Shown: in pieces, positions 8,226 to 16,293 of the stretch
How the letters are laid out: every line of letters begins with the position of its first letter
Numbering within the stretch: position 1 is the stretch's first letter
DNA from: Thermoplasmata archaeon
GTDB lineage: Archaea > Thermoplasmatota > Thermoplasmata > Lutacidiplasmatales > UBA184
Assembly (NCBI GenBank): GCA_021801925.1
Contig: JAKABH010000010.1
Span: forward strand, 1-37,782
DNA: 37,782 bases
Direction of reading: 5' to 3'
Made by a program: the position numbers and the translations under genes
The notes under the pieces: model-generated
Databases searched by the model: none
The model's input: the letters and a program-made list of their open reading frames with translations, nothing else
Told to the model about the DNA's origin: nothing

Positions 8226-9405
8226 CGCCGTCCTCCAGGGTGAATCCCGGCCGCGGGCTCCGTGCCGGCGTGCCGGGAGGGAAGCGGGCCGGGTCGACCG
8301 GCGCGAGCGCCCCATCTGCGGGCGCCGAGTCGTCGTCGCTTCCGAGCCGGGCCGCGAGCCGCGCGGCGACCGCGCCGGCTCGCATCACGCCGAATCCGTT
8401 GAAGCCGACCAGAACGTGGAGCCCCGGCGCCCCGGGGACGGCGCCGACGAGCGGGCGGCGGTCCGGGGTGGCGGTGCAGACCCCTGCCCATGCTCGGACG
8501 AGATCCGCGTCGGCCCACCCCGGGAACCGGCGTCCGAACGTTTCGGCGATGTGTGTGAGGAAAGCGTCGTCGGCGCCCCCCGGGACCCGGTCCGGGTCGA
8601 CCTCGACCAGGCGGGTGCCGTTCCCCGCGAGGATCCGTCCGTTCGCCTCGGGCCGGGTGTAGACGTCCTCGTCGAGGTCGTGGGCGGACGGGACGGTCGG
8701 CGCGACGGGGTCGGGCGGCGCAAGGACGGCGGCCTGGGTCGGGTACGGCGCGAGCGGCAGCGGATGCCCGAGGTCGGCGAGGAGCCGCTTCGACCAGGCG
8801 CCGGCGGCGACGACCAGCCGGCGTGCCCGGACCGGCTGCCCGCCGATGGGGATCTCCCAGCCCCCGTCCCGGGCGACGGGGAGGCCGACCGCGGTGCCGA
8901 CCGCCATCTCCGCGCCCCGTCGGCGCGCCTCCTCGAGGTAGATCTCCGCGAGCCGGCTCGGCGTGACGACCGCATCGTCGGGGGCGTGGACCGCGGCCAC
9001 GACGCCATCGAACCGTCCGGCGGGGAGCAGATCGTGGAGCCGATTGGGCGGGACGGGCCGGACGTCCACCCCCCATCCCCGCAGCCGCTCGGCGGCGGCC
9101 TCGAGGAGCGGCACCCAGTCGGGGCGGGAGGTCCAGCGGACGAACCCGTTCGTGGTGAAGGCGGACGGGTCGTGGCGCGCCGCGAGCTGGGCGTACTCGG
9201 CGCGGGCCTCCCGCGTCACCCGGACGTCCCACTCGTTCCAGAGCTGCAGCGTCACGACCCCGGCGGCCCGGCCGGTCGCCCCCGCAGCGGGGGGACGCGG
9301 ATCGGCGAGGAGTATCGGCCCCGCGCGGGGGGCCAGGTGGTAGGCGAGCGCGCTGCCCGCGATCCCGGCGCCCAGGATGACCGTGTCGACGCGGCGTTCG
9401 GGCAC
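8209..9405 (-). CDS. FAD-dependent oxidoreductase, DadA/glycine oxidase family
   Basis: A 398-residue DAO-fold flavoprotein. The FAD-binding GAGIAGSALA is at residues 12-21, and the late segment around VGFNGFGVMRAGA is the second flavin-contacting region typical of amine and D-amino-acid oxidases or sarcosine oxidases. The substrate is not known. It is the first gene of an operon with glycerate kinase. The start lies about 25 bp after a TATA-like box inside the end of xerA, which implies leaderless transcription. Confidence 0.8.
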   Translation of the reverse strand: MPERRVDTVILGAGIAGSALAYHLAPRAGPILLADPRPPAAGATGRAAGVVTLQLWNEWDVRVTREARAEYAQLAARHDPSAFTTNGFVRWTSRPDWVPLLEAAAERLRGWGVDVRPVPPNRLHDLLPAGRFDGVVAAVHAPDDAVVTPSRLAEIYLEEARRRGAEMAVGTAVGLPVARDGGWEIPIGGQPVRARRLVVAAGAWSKRLLADLGHPLPLAPYPTQAAVLAPPDPVAPTVPSAHDLDEDVYTRPEANGRILAGNGTRLVEVDPDRVPGGADDAFLTHIAETFGRRFPGWADADLVRAWAGVCTATPDRRPLVGAVPGAPGLHVLVGFNGFGVMRAGAVAARLAARLGSDDDSAPADGALAPVDPARFPPGTPARSPRPGFTLEDGDDPRC

Positions 9406-9426
9406 GGCGCCGAAAGGCGGCCCGGC

Positions 9427-9432
9427 TTAATA
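9427..9432 (-). promoter_or_regulatory. TATA-like box of the oxidase-kinase operon, overlapping the xerA stop
   Basis: On the minus strand 'tattaa' is centred about 25 bp before the ATG at 9405. It includes the TAA stop of xerA (9427-9429). Confidence 0.5.
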
Positions 9433-10338
9433 CTGCGGCCGCGCGCGCTGGTAGGCGTCCCGGAGCGCGTTCGTGTCGACGTGGGTGTAGATCTGGGTCG
9501 TGGCGACCGAGGCGTGGCCGAGGAGCTTCTGGATGTAGCGGATGTCGCAGCCGCGCGAGAGGAGCGCCGTCGCGAGGGTGTGGCGGAGCATGTGCGGCGT
9601 GACACGACGGTTGATCCCCGCCTCCTGGGCCGCCTTGCGGACGATCCGCTCGACGGTCACCGGCCCGACCGGGAAGAGGCGCCGGCTGCCGAGCCCCGCG
9701 GTGGCGCGCTCGGCGAGGTAGCGGTCGATCGCCGCGCGGGTCCGCTCCTCGAGGATCACCTCCCGGTCCTTGTCGCCCTTGCCGCTGCGGACGTGGAGGA
9801 TGTTCCGCTCGAACTCGAGGTCGTCGAGCTCGAGGTGGCAGAGCTCGCTCACCCGGAGGCCGACGAAGCCGAGGACGTGGACGATCGCGCTGTCGCGGGG
9901 GGAGCCCTCGACCGCCTCGAAGAGCCGGTGCATCTCCTCCTCGGCGAGGTACCGGGGCAGCCGCTCGGGCCGCCGGGGCGGCTCGAGCTGGTCGGCGATC
10001 GACAGGCCGAAGTTGCGGAAGAGGCTCGTGAGCCCGCGGACGGTCGTGTAGACGGAGTTCTTCGAGTAGTGCCGCTCGAGGACAAGGTACTCCCGGAACC
10101 GCTCCAGGTCGCGGAGCGTCACCTCCTCGAGGGGCTTCTGGGCGTAGCCGAGGAACGTCCGGGCGATGTGCCCGTACTGCTTGACCGTGCACGGGCTCCG
10201 CTCCTGCGCCTGGAGCATCCGCTGGAAGCGGCCGACGAGCTCGTCGACGCGGAAGACCGGCGCCGCCTCGGGGAGCCCCGCCTCGGGGCGGTTCCGCCGG
10301 GCGGCGGCGAGGGGGCGGGCGCTCGCGGAGGAAGCCAT
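9427..10338 (-). CDS. xerA: Tyrosine recombinase XerA
   Basis: This 303-residue recombinase would resolve chromosome dimers at a dif site. An N-terminal SAM-like core-binding domain spans about residues 30-115. The catalytic domain keeps the full set: Arg162 (GLRVSEL), Lys187 in RSGKGDK, His249 and Arg252 (HMLRHTLA), His275 (LLGHAS) and the nucleophile Tyr284 (IYTHVD). The first 25 residues are low complexity. It stands as its own gene rather than within a mobile element, and no integrase target tRNA is next to it, so a housekeeping role fits better than phage integration. Confidence 0.92.
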   Translation of the reverse strand: MASSASARPLAAARRNRPEAGLPEAAPVFRVDELVGRFQRMLQAQERSPCTVKQYGHIARTFLGYAQKPLEEVTLRDLERFREYLVLERHYSKNSVYTTVRGLTSLFRNFGLSIADQLEPPRRPERLPRYLAEEEMHRLFEAVEGSPRDSAIVHVLGFVGLRVSELCHLELDDLEFERNILHVRSGKGDKDREVILEERTRAAIDRYLAERATAGLGSRRLFPVGPVTVERIVRKAAQEAGINRRVTPHMLRHTLATALLSRGCDIRYIQKLLGHASVATTQIYTHVDTNALRDAYQRARPQY

Positions 10339-10365
10339 CGGGAGGTCGTTGGGCCGGGGAGCGCC

Positions 10366-10372
10366 TAATAAT
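10366..10372 (-). promoter_or_regulatory. TATA box for xerA
   Basis: On the minus strand 'attatta' lies about 30 bp before the ATG at 10338. It is back to back with the promoter of the thiolation operon. Confidence 0.5.
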
Positions 10373-10420
10373 CGTATGCGCCCAGTGGAACCCGGGGGCT
10401 TCCGAGCGCCGCTCCCGGCG

Positions 10421-10428
10421 CTAAATAA
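10421..10428 (+). promoter_or_regulatory. TATA box of the tRNA thiolation operon
   Basis: 'ctaaataa' is centred about 25 bp before the GTG at 10449, the spacing of a leaderless transcript. Confidence 0.6.
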
Positions 10429-10448
10429 CCCCCCGGCGTTCGAGAGTC

Positions 10449-11381
10449 GTGCGCTGCGGCCACTGCGAACGGAGCGCGGTCGTCGACCGGCCCTACCGGG
10501 GCGACCACGTCTGCGAGACCCACCTCATCGCCTCGGTCGAGGAGCGGGCCCGCCGCGCCTTCCACCGGCAGCTCCCGAAGTTCTCGGCCGGGACGGTCGC
10601 CGTGGCCCTCTCGGGCGGGAAGGATTCCTCGGCCGCCCTCCACCTCACGCACCGCTACTTCGCCCGGCGCCCGACGGTCCGCCTCGTCGCGATCTCGGTC
10701 GACGAGGGGATCCCGGGGTACCGGGATGCGACGCTCGTCGCCGCCCGGGCGCTCTCGGAGCGCCTCGGCGTCGAGCACCGGGTCGTGGAGGCGGCGACGC
10801 GGCTCGGGACGACGACCGACCGGGTCGCCCGGAGCCGTCCCGAGGCGATCCCGTGCTCCTACTGCGGGGTCTGGCGGCGCCGGCTGCTGAACGACGCCGC
10901 GCGCGAGGCGGGCGCCGATGCGCTCGTCCTCGGCTTCAACCTGGACGACCTCGCCCAGACGGTCCTCATGAACTTGACCCGCGGGGAGGTCGACCGCCTC
11001 GGCCGGATGGCGCCGCACCGCTCGCGCCGCCCCGGCCTCGTGCCGCGGATCGCCCCGCTGGCCGACGTCCCCGAGCGGGAGGTGTTCCTCTACGCGCGCC
11101 TGCGGGGGCTCCCGTTCGACCACGGCGAGTGCCCGCACGCGGGCCGGGCGGCCCGAAACGTCTTCCGCGAGGTGCTCTGGAGGCTGGAGGAGTCGATGCC
11201 CGGCACGCGACAGGCCCTCCTGCGGACCCGCGAACGGCTGCTGGAGCGGGGGCTCGCCGACGACGGCAGCGCCCCCGACAGCTGCCTCCGGTGCGGGGCG
11301 CCCGCGACCGGGACCCTCTGCCGCACCTGCGTGCTGCTCGAGGCGGCCCACGTCCCGCCGCTCGTCCCGGAGGTCCCGTGA
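10449..11381 (+). CDS. tRNA 2-thiolation enzyme, NcsA/TtuA family
   Basis: A 310-residue adenylating sulfurtransferase that installs 2-thiouridine in tRNA. The ATP-binding PP-loop SGGKDS is at 55-60. Zinc-type cysteines occur at the N-terminus (Cys3, Cys6, Cys22) and at the C-terminus (CLRCGAP and CRTC). Cys136 and Cys139 (PCSYCG) with Cys228 match the three ligands of the catalytic [4Fe-4S] in TtuA. Whether it acts on U34 (NcsA) or U54 (TtuA) cannot be told. The start is the GTG 25 bp after a TATA-like box. Its stop overlaps the next gene by 4 bp (GTGA). Confidence 0.9.
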   Translation: MRCGHCERSAVVDRPYRGDHVCETHLIASVEERARRAFHRQLPKFSAGTVAVALSGGKDSSAALHLTHRYFARRPTVRLVAISVDEGIPGYRDATLVAARALSERLGVEHRVVEAATRLGTTTDRVARSRPEAIPCSYCGVWRRRLLNDAAREAGADALVLGFNLDDLAQTVLMNLTRGEVDRLGRMAPHRSRRPGLVPRIAPLADVPEREVFLYARLRGLPFDHGECPHAGRAARNVFREVLWRLEESMPGTRQALLRTRERLLERGLADDGSAPDSCLRCGAPATGTLCRTCVLLEAAHVPPLVPEVP

Positions 11382-12292
11382 GCCCCGACGACACGCCCCC
11401 GGTCGACGACGGCAGCGACCCGCGCGAGTCGGTCCGCACCCGCGTCCTCGTCATCGGCGGCGGGATCATGGGGAGCGGGATCGCGGCGCAGGCGGCGCTC
11501 GCCGGCTTTCCCGTCACCGTCGTCGACGTGAGCGAGGAGCTCGCCCGCAAGGGGGCCGCCCAGGCGGCCCGCGCCCTCGAGCACGCGGAGCGCAAGGGAG
11601 CGCTCCCCGAGGGGGCGCGGGAGGCCGCGGTCGCCCGGATCGACGCGGGGATCGGACTCCGCCGGGCGGACGGCGCCCAGATCGTGGTCGAGGCCGCGAC
11701 CGAGCGGCTGGACCTGAAGCGACAGATCTTCCGTGAGGTCGAGTCGATCGCCCCGCCGACGGCGCTCCTCGCGTCGAACACCTCCTCGCTTCCGATCACC
11801 TCGATCGCCGAGGCGCTCGCCGACCCCGGCCGCCTCGTCGGGATCCACTTCTTCAACCCGGTCCTGCAGATGGACCTCGTGGAGATCATCCCCGGGTTCA
11901 CCACCCGGCCCGACATCACCGAACGGGCCCACGACTTCGCCCGGCGCCTCGGTAAGACCGTCGTCGCGTCGCGGGACTCCCCCGGGTTCGTGACGACCCG
12001 CGCCCTCGCCGTCCTCGTCAACGAGGCGGCGTGGATGCTCTACGAGGGGGTCGCGACGAAGGAGGATATCGACGCCGCCTACCGGCTCGGCTTCCACCAC
12101 CCCATGGGACCGTTCCAGTTGGTCGATCTCGTCGGGATCGACACCGCCGTGGCGATCCTGGACGTCCTCTGGGACGGCTTCCGCGACAGCAAGTACCGCG
12201 TCTGCCCGCTCCTCCGCCAGATGGTCTCGGCCCGCCAGCTCGGTCGCAAGAGCGGCCGCGGCTTCTACGACTACCCCGGGGCCCGGCCATGA
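11378..12292 (+). CDS. 3-hydroxyacyl-CoA dehydrogenase
   Basis: It interconverts 3-hydroxyacyl-CoA and 3-oxoacyl-CoA with NAD in beta-oxidation or butyrate-type metabolism. The 304-residue single-function protein has the NAD-binding VIGGGIMGSG (residues 25-34) with Asp50 closing the Rossmann loop. Ser137, the catalytic His157 in IHFFNP and Glu169 follow, and the C-terminal GRKSGRGFYDYP is typical. There is no fused enoyl-CoA hydratase. GTG start overlapping the previous stop and ATGA overlap with the next gene put it in the middle of a three-gene operon with no obvious metabolic link. Confidence 0.93.
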   Translation: MSPDDTPPVDDGSDPRESVRTRVLVIGGGIMGSGIAAQAALAGFPVTVVDVSEELARKGAAQAARALEHAERKGALPEGAREAAVARIDAGIGLRRADGAQIVVEAATERLDLKRQIFREVESIAPPTALLASNTSSLPITSIAEALADPGRLVGIHFFNPVLQMDLVEIIPGFTTRPDITERAHDFARRLGKTVVASRDSPGFVTTRALAVLVNEAAWMLYEGVATKEDIDAAYRLGFHHPMGPFQLVDLVGIDTAVAILDVLWDGFRDSKYRVCPLLRQMVSARQLGRKSGRGFYDYPGARP

Positions 12293-13146
12293 ACGTCGTC
12301 ACGGCGATCCTCGACTTCGTGATCCTGGTCGTCGTCGCCCTCGTCCCCGCGGTCGGCTACCTCGCCTGGGTCAAGCGGAGCGAGCGGTTCAGCCCGGAGC
12401 CGTGGCGGACCCTCTTGGGGCCGTTCGCCTACGGCGCCTTCTTCGCCACGGTGATCGCCGGCATCCTGGAGGCGATCCTGGTCGGCGTCGGCACCGCGGC
12501 GAGCCAGGCGATCCCGGCGCCGGAGTTCACGTTCCTCAACGGGAACTCCACGGCCGGGGAGTTCTTCCTGATCCTCGTGATCGCCCCGTTCATCGAGGAG
12601 GCGCTCAAAGGCTCCGGGGTCTACGCCTACCGGGCGCAGCTGCGGGGGCCGGCGGACGGACCGGTCTTCGGCGCCTCGGTCGGCCTGGGATTCGGCTTCT
12701 TCGAGACGCTCCTCTACGGGGTCGGCGCCTTCGCCGTCGGCGGCCTCGTCGCCGGGATCGCCCTCATCGCGATCCGCAGCGTCTCCTCGGTGCTGCTGCA
12801 CGGCGCCTCGACCGGCATCTTCGGCTACGGCTTCGCCCGCAGCCGCTTCCACCTTCCCGGGCCCGGGACGGGCTCCTACTACCTGGTCGCCGTCGGCATG
12901 CACGCCGCCTTCAACGCCCTCGCCTCGCTCGCCGCGATCGTCGCCATCTTCGGCATCACGGGGGTCACGATCACGCTCGCGACGTGGATCGGGCTCGTCG
13001 CGGCGATCGCCTTCGTCTTCCTTGCGATCGAGCACGTCCGCGAGCTGATCCAGGCGTCGAGCTACCCGGCGATCGCCCTCGGCTCCGCCCGGTATCAGCC
13101 GAAGGGGGGCACGCGTCCGGCGGCCGCCCCGGTGCGGAAGAAGTAA
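12289..13146 (+). CDS. PrsW-like intramembrane glutamic protease
   Basis: A 285-residue membrane protein with about seven hydrophobic segments. It carries the PrsW/CAAX-protease-like motifs: Glu103-Glu104 followed by Lys107 (FIEEALKG), Glu139 in GFGFFETLLYG, His171 in LLHGAS and His205 in GMHAAFN. In Bacillus, PrsW cleaves an anti-sigma factor within the membrane; the archaeal target is unknown. The first residues are translated from an ATG overlapping the upstream stop. The C-terminal 35 residues are basic and cytoplasmic-looking. Confidence 0.85.
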   Translation: MNVVTAILDFVILVVVALVPAVGYLAWVKRSERFSPEPWRTLLGPFAYGAFFATVIAGILEAILVGVGTAASQAIPAPEFTFLNGNSTAGEFFLILVIAPFIEEALKGSGVYAYRAQLRGPADGPVFGASVGLGFGFFETLLYGVGAFAVGGLVAGIALIAIRSVSSVLLHGASTGIFGYGFARSRFHLPGPGTGSYYLVAVGMHAAFNALASLAAIVAIFGITGVTITLATWIGLVAAIAFVFLAIEHVRELIQASSYPAIALGSARYQPKGGTRPAAAPVRKK

Positions 13147-13367
13147 CGCTCCCCCGGTTTCCGTCCGGCTTCCTCCCGCCGCCCTCGAGGAAGTCGCCGG
13201 CTTCGGAGTCGAGCCCGAGGGGGCGCCCGAACGCGCTCGGGCGGACGGGACCGCCGACGGCGTCTCCCGGCTCGTCCTCCCACGAGCCAATGCGCCCGGT
13301 CCGTCGCCCGGGCCCGGACCGGAGGGGAGGCGGCTCGCCGGCCGCCGAAGCGGAGGCGGCCCGGAGT

Positions 13368-14732
13368 TCACAGGAGGGTTCGGGCTGCCTTCGAGATCGC
13401 CTCGTTCGTGGTCGGGTGCTGGTCCGGAAACCTTGCGAGGTCCGGGGCCGTGAGGCCGCAGCTCACCGCGAGACCGATCTCGTTGATGAGTTCGGAGGCG
13501 CCGATGCCGAGCACCCATCCCCCGAGCAGTCGGAGGTTTCCCGGCTGGAAGAAGAGACGGACCTCTCCCTCGCGCTCCTGGACCATCTGCGCCCGCGAAT
13601 CCTCCGAGAGGGGAGACCGGGCCTCGACCGTCGGGATCCCCTGCCGGCGGGCCACGGAGGCGGTGATCCCCACGTAGGCGACCGAGGGGAAGGTGAAGAT
13701 CGTCACCGGGACGCTGCCGTAATCCATGCGGTCGATCGGACGGTTCCCGGCCATCAGGTTGTGCGCCGCCACGAGGGACTCCCGGACCGCGGCGTGGAAG
13801 TACGGGGCGCGCCCGTTGACGTCCCCGGCGGCGTAGATGCCGGGGACCGACGTCCTCACCGCGTCGTCGGTGGCCACGAAGCCCCGGGGATCGAGCCGAA
13901 TCCCGGTCCGCTCCCACCCGGGGGGGAGCACCGGTTCGCGCCCCGCGGCGACCACCACGGCGTCCGCTTCGCACGTTCGCTCCTGGCCGTCAACGAGGTA
14001 GACCACCCGGCGGCGCCTCCCCGCCGGCTCGACCCGTCGGATGGGCGCCTCGAACTCGATCGGCACGTCGGGGAGCGCGCCCTGCAGCAGGGCGACCAGC
14101 TCGGGGTCGACGTTCCGGAGCAGGGTATCGGAGCGGACCAGGATCCGCACCTTTGAGCCGAGGGCCGCGAAGAGGCTCGCCACCTCCAACCCGATGTACC
14201 CTCCCCCGATCACCACCAACTCCGACGGGAGGTCGATCCGCGGCGCCTGGAAGGAGAACAGGTCGTCGCTGGTCAGACACAGCTCGGCGCCCGGGAAATC
14301 CGGGCGGCGGACCCGGGTGCCGGTGCCGAGGATCATCCCGGGTGCGCTGACCTCGGTGATCCCCTCCGGACCCTCGATGCGGGCGCGCCCGTTCCCGAGC
14401 AGCTCGACCGAGCCCTTCAGGAACGTGACGCCGGGATGCTCCCGCAATTCCTCCCGGTGCTGACGGAAGCGGATCCGCTGGACGGCGTCCCGCTGGCGTT
14501 GGAGGTCCGCAAAATCGATCGGGCCCGGCCAGGAGAGCAACCGGCGCGCCCGCACCGAGATCTGGCCGAGCTCGCGCAGCGTCTTCGACGGGATGCACCC
14601 CGAGAAGAGGCAGTTCCCCCCCAACTCCCCCTTGGGATCCGCGAGGACCACGCGTCGGCCCGACTCGGCGAGGCGGAAGGCCGCGGGATATCCGGCGCCC
14701 CCGGCCCCCACCACGAGCACGTCGGCGTCCAC
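13368..14732 (-). CDS. Dihydrolipoyl dehydrogenase-like pyridine nucleotide-disulfide oxidoreductase
   Basis: A 454-residue class I flavoprotein disulfide reductase. The FAD site is VVGAGGAGYPAA, the redox disulfide is Cys41/Cys46 in GGNCLFSGCIPSK, the NAD(P) site is VVIGGGYIGLEVAS, and the second FAD motif is YAAGDVNG. The C-terminal HPTTNE (His439, Glu444) is the dimer-contributed catalytic pair. No N-terminal metal-binding domain or terminal CC pair is present, so mercuric reductase is unlikely. No lipoyl or 2-oxoacid dehydrogenase genes are adjacent, so the true substrate is open. The GTG start at 14732 is set by a TATA-like box 25 bp upstream. Confidence 0.85.
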   Translation of the reverse strand: MDADVLVVGAGGAGYPAAFRLAESGRRVVLADPKGELGGNCLFSGCIPSKTLRELGQISVRARRLLSWPGPIDFADLQRQRDAVQRIRFRQHREELREHPGVTFLKGSVELLGNGRARIEGPEGITEVSAPGMILGTGTRVRRPDFPGAELCLTSDDLFSFQAPRIDLPSELVVIGGGYIGLEVASLFAALGSKVRILVRSDTLLRNVDPELVALLQGALPDVPIEFEAPIRRVEPAGRRRRVVYLVDGQERTCEADAVVVAAGREPVLPPGWERTGIRLDPRGFVATDDAVRTSVPGIYAAGDVNGRAPYFHAAVRESLVAAHNLMAGNRPIDRMDYGSVPVTIFTFPSVAYVGITASVARRQGIPTVEARSPLSEDSRAQMVQEREGEVRLFFQPGNLRLLGGWVLGIGASELINEIGLAVSCGLTAPDLARFPDQHPTTNEAISKAARTLL

Positions 14733-15147
14733 GAACTCCCCGAGCCCCGACCGCTATTTCGCATTTCGTTCGCGGCGATGCTCCGCTCCGCGCGGCAATC
14801 GACGGGGGGGAGCCCTGCCGCCCGGGCCCGAAGGCGGAGGGCGTGGCAGGCCGGCCCGCCTTGCTGCTCGGGAGGGCGGGAGGGACCTCTCGTTGCCGGA
14901 TCCGACCCTCGCCGCCAACTCCCTCGGCGGACCCGAGGATGGCCCCCGATGCCGGCCGTGGTGTCGAGCCGGCCACGGGGGACGCTCCGTACGGCCGAGC
15001 CTTCACGGGCGCCGGTCGATCCATCGCCGCACCACGCCCGCTGGTCTGGAGGGGGACACGCGAACCGGAGCTCCCCCGGCCGGGGCGGTCCGATCCCGAC
15101 CTCCGACGCCACGCCCGACCGTCGGGGCCGACGGATCGGCCCCTCCG
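14733..15147. other. 415-bp stretch without a recognisable gene
   Basis: Apart from the minus-strand TATA-like box at its left end I see no credible reading frame, tRNA or repeat here. Frames that run through it lack start signals and read as shadows of GC-rich sequence. Confidence 0.6.
14754..14760 (-). promoter_or_regulatory. TATA box of the dihydrolipoyl dehydrogenase-like gene
   Basis: On the minus strand 'gaaatag' is centred 25 bp before the GTG at 14732, which supports that start and a leaderless mRNA. Confidence 0.55.
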
Positions 15148-15543
15148 CTACTTCGACGTCCCCGAGGGGGCGGTCCTCTTCCAGTCCCGGTCGTCGATCG
15201 ACCGGTACATCGACTCCGCGTCGTCCGGCGGCGGCGTGGGCCCGCTCTGCCCCGCCTCGCGGATCCGGCCCTTGCGCAGCAGCCAGTAGTGGATCCGCCA
15301 CGTCTTTCCGCGCGAGACGGTCGCGTCCTCCTCCTCGCTGGTGAGGAGGCCCTCCTCCTCGAGGAGATAGAACCGGTCCCGGTCCTCGCTCGACAGCTTG
15401 TTGTCGAGGACGGTGCCGTCCGCGCCGAAGTAGCCCATCACCATGCGCGCCGTCGGCCGAACCTCCGCCTCCGGTATCTTCCCCTTGACGACGAGCGTCC
15501 GCTCGATCGCGAGGGCGAGCTCCGCTTCGGTGATCGACGCCAT
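15148..15543 (-). CDS. Uncharacterised small archaeal protein
   Basis: A 131-residue soluble protein that I cannot assign with confidence; it reminds me of the archaeal DUF6015 group, unverified. Residues 1-100 look like an alpha-helical, winged-helix-like domain: a helix rich in Glu/Leu, an aromatic GYFGADG segment, a DRFYLLEEEGLL helix and a Thr/Ser-Arg beta hairpin ending in WRIHYWLLRKG. The last 30 residues are disordered. An ATG 30 bp after a TATA-like box (15570-15576) defines the start. It stands alone beside the mobile-element island. Confidence 0.65.
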   Translation of the reverse strand: MASITEAELALAIERTLVVKGKIPEAEVRPTARMVMGYFGADGTVLDNKLSSEDRDRFYLLEEEGLLTSEEEDATVSRGKTWRIHYWLLRKGRIREAGQSGPTPPPDDAESMYRSIDDRDWKRTAPSGTSK

Positions 15544-15569
15544 CGGCGGAGCGCACCGGCTCGGCCGAG

Positions 15570-15576
15570 GATAAAG
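15570..15576 (-). promoter_or_regulatory. TATA box of the small unknown gene
   Basis: On the minus strand 'ctttatc' lies about 30 bp before the ATG at 15543. Confidence 0.5.
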
Positions 15577-16293
15577 CGTGCGGGAGGCCCCGAAGGGCGG
15601 CCCCCCGGGGTCGACGCGATGCCCCGCAGGTGGGGGTGAACCCTCCGTCCGGCCGCTGGCGCGCGAGGTTCGTGGCGTGGACCGTTCCGTGAGGGCGCTC
15701 CGGCTCCAGCGTGCCCCGTGAGGATCCCGTAGACCAAGTCCGCCATCCACGAACGGCCACCCCAGGTCCGCGAAGGTGTAGACCCGCTCCAGGGATCCGA
15801 ACCGCTCGAGCCTCGGGGACCGTTCCGGTTCCGCTTCCGGGGAGTAGATCGTTGGGTTCGCGTCGAGGTGCCCCCGGCGGCCGGACTGACCCTACGGCGT
15901 GCCCGAGGCGGTGAAATCGCGGAGGCTCGACCGGTCCAATGTCCGTTGGTCGCGAGAGACTCGCCCCCTCGGTAATGCGGCCCCAGGGGCGGGCCGGGTC
16001 GTTCTCCCGCCCGACGACCTGCGGAGGGAGGGGCACCGCGGAACGTCGTCTTCGACTGGGAAGGCACGCTCGCGGGGAGGACTTTCACGACGCGATTCCG
16101 ACCTACGTGGCGGGTCCCGGCGCGACAGGGCGTTGAGGTGAGCCACGAACGGGGGGGTGCCGCGTGAGCTCGCGGGAGGTCGAATCGCTCGCCCGGCGGC
16201 GGGGCCGATCCCGGCTTGGCTGCGAAGGACCCGGCTCGGCGGACGAGAGTGGACGGTCGTGGATGGAGTGCGGCCCCCCTGAGTTACTAGTCT
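15577..16293. other. About 700 bp of non-coding, probably decayed DNA
   Basis: No frame here has a convincing start, domain or codon pattern. Short peptide runs on the minus strand near 15730-15830 (for example VYTFADLGWPFVDG) look protein-like but are broken after about 30 codons, which suggests remains of a lost gene. The base composition becomes clearly less GC-rich toward 16280. Confidence 0.4.

Noticed and set aside
9427-10338. Phage or plasmid integrase
   Set aside because: Size and motifs fit chromosomal XerA, and no phage genes or attachment repeats flank it.
13368-14732. Mercuric reductase
   Set aside because: The fold and GGNCLFSGCIPSK fit, but the N-terminal metal-binding domain and the terminal cysteine pair are missing, and no mer genes are nearby.
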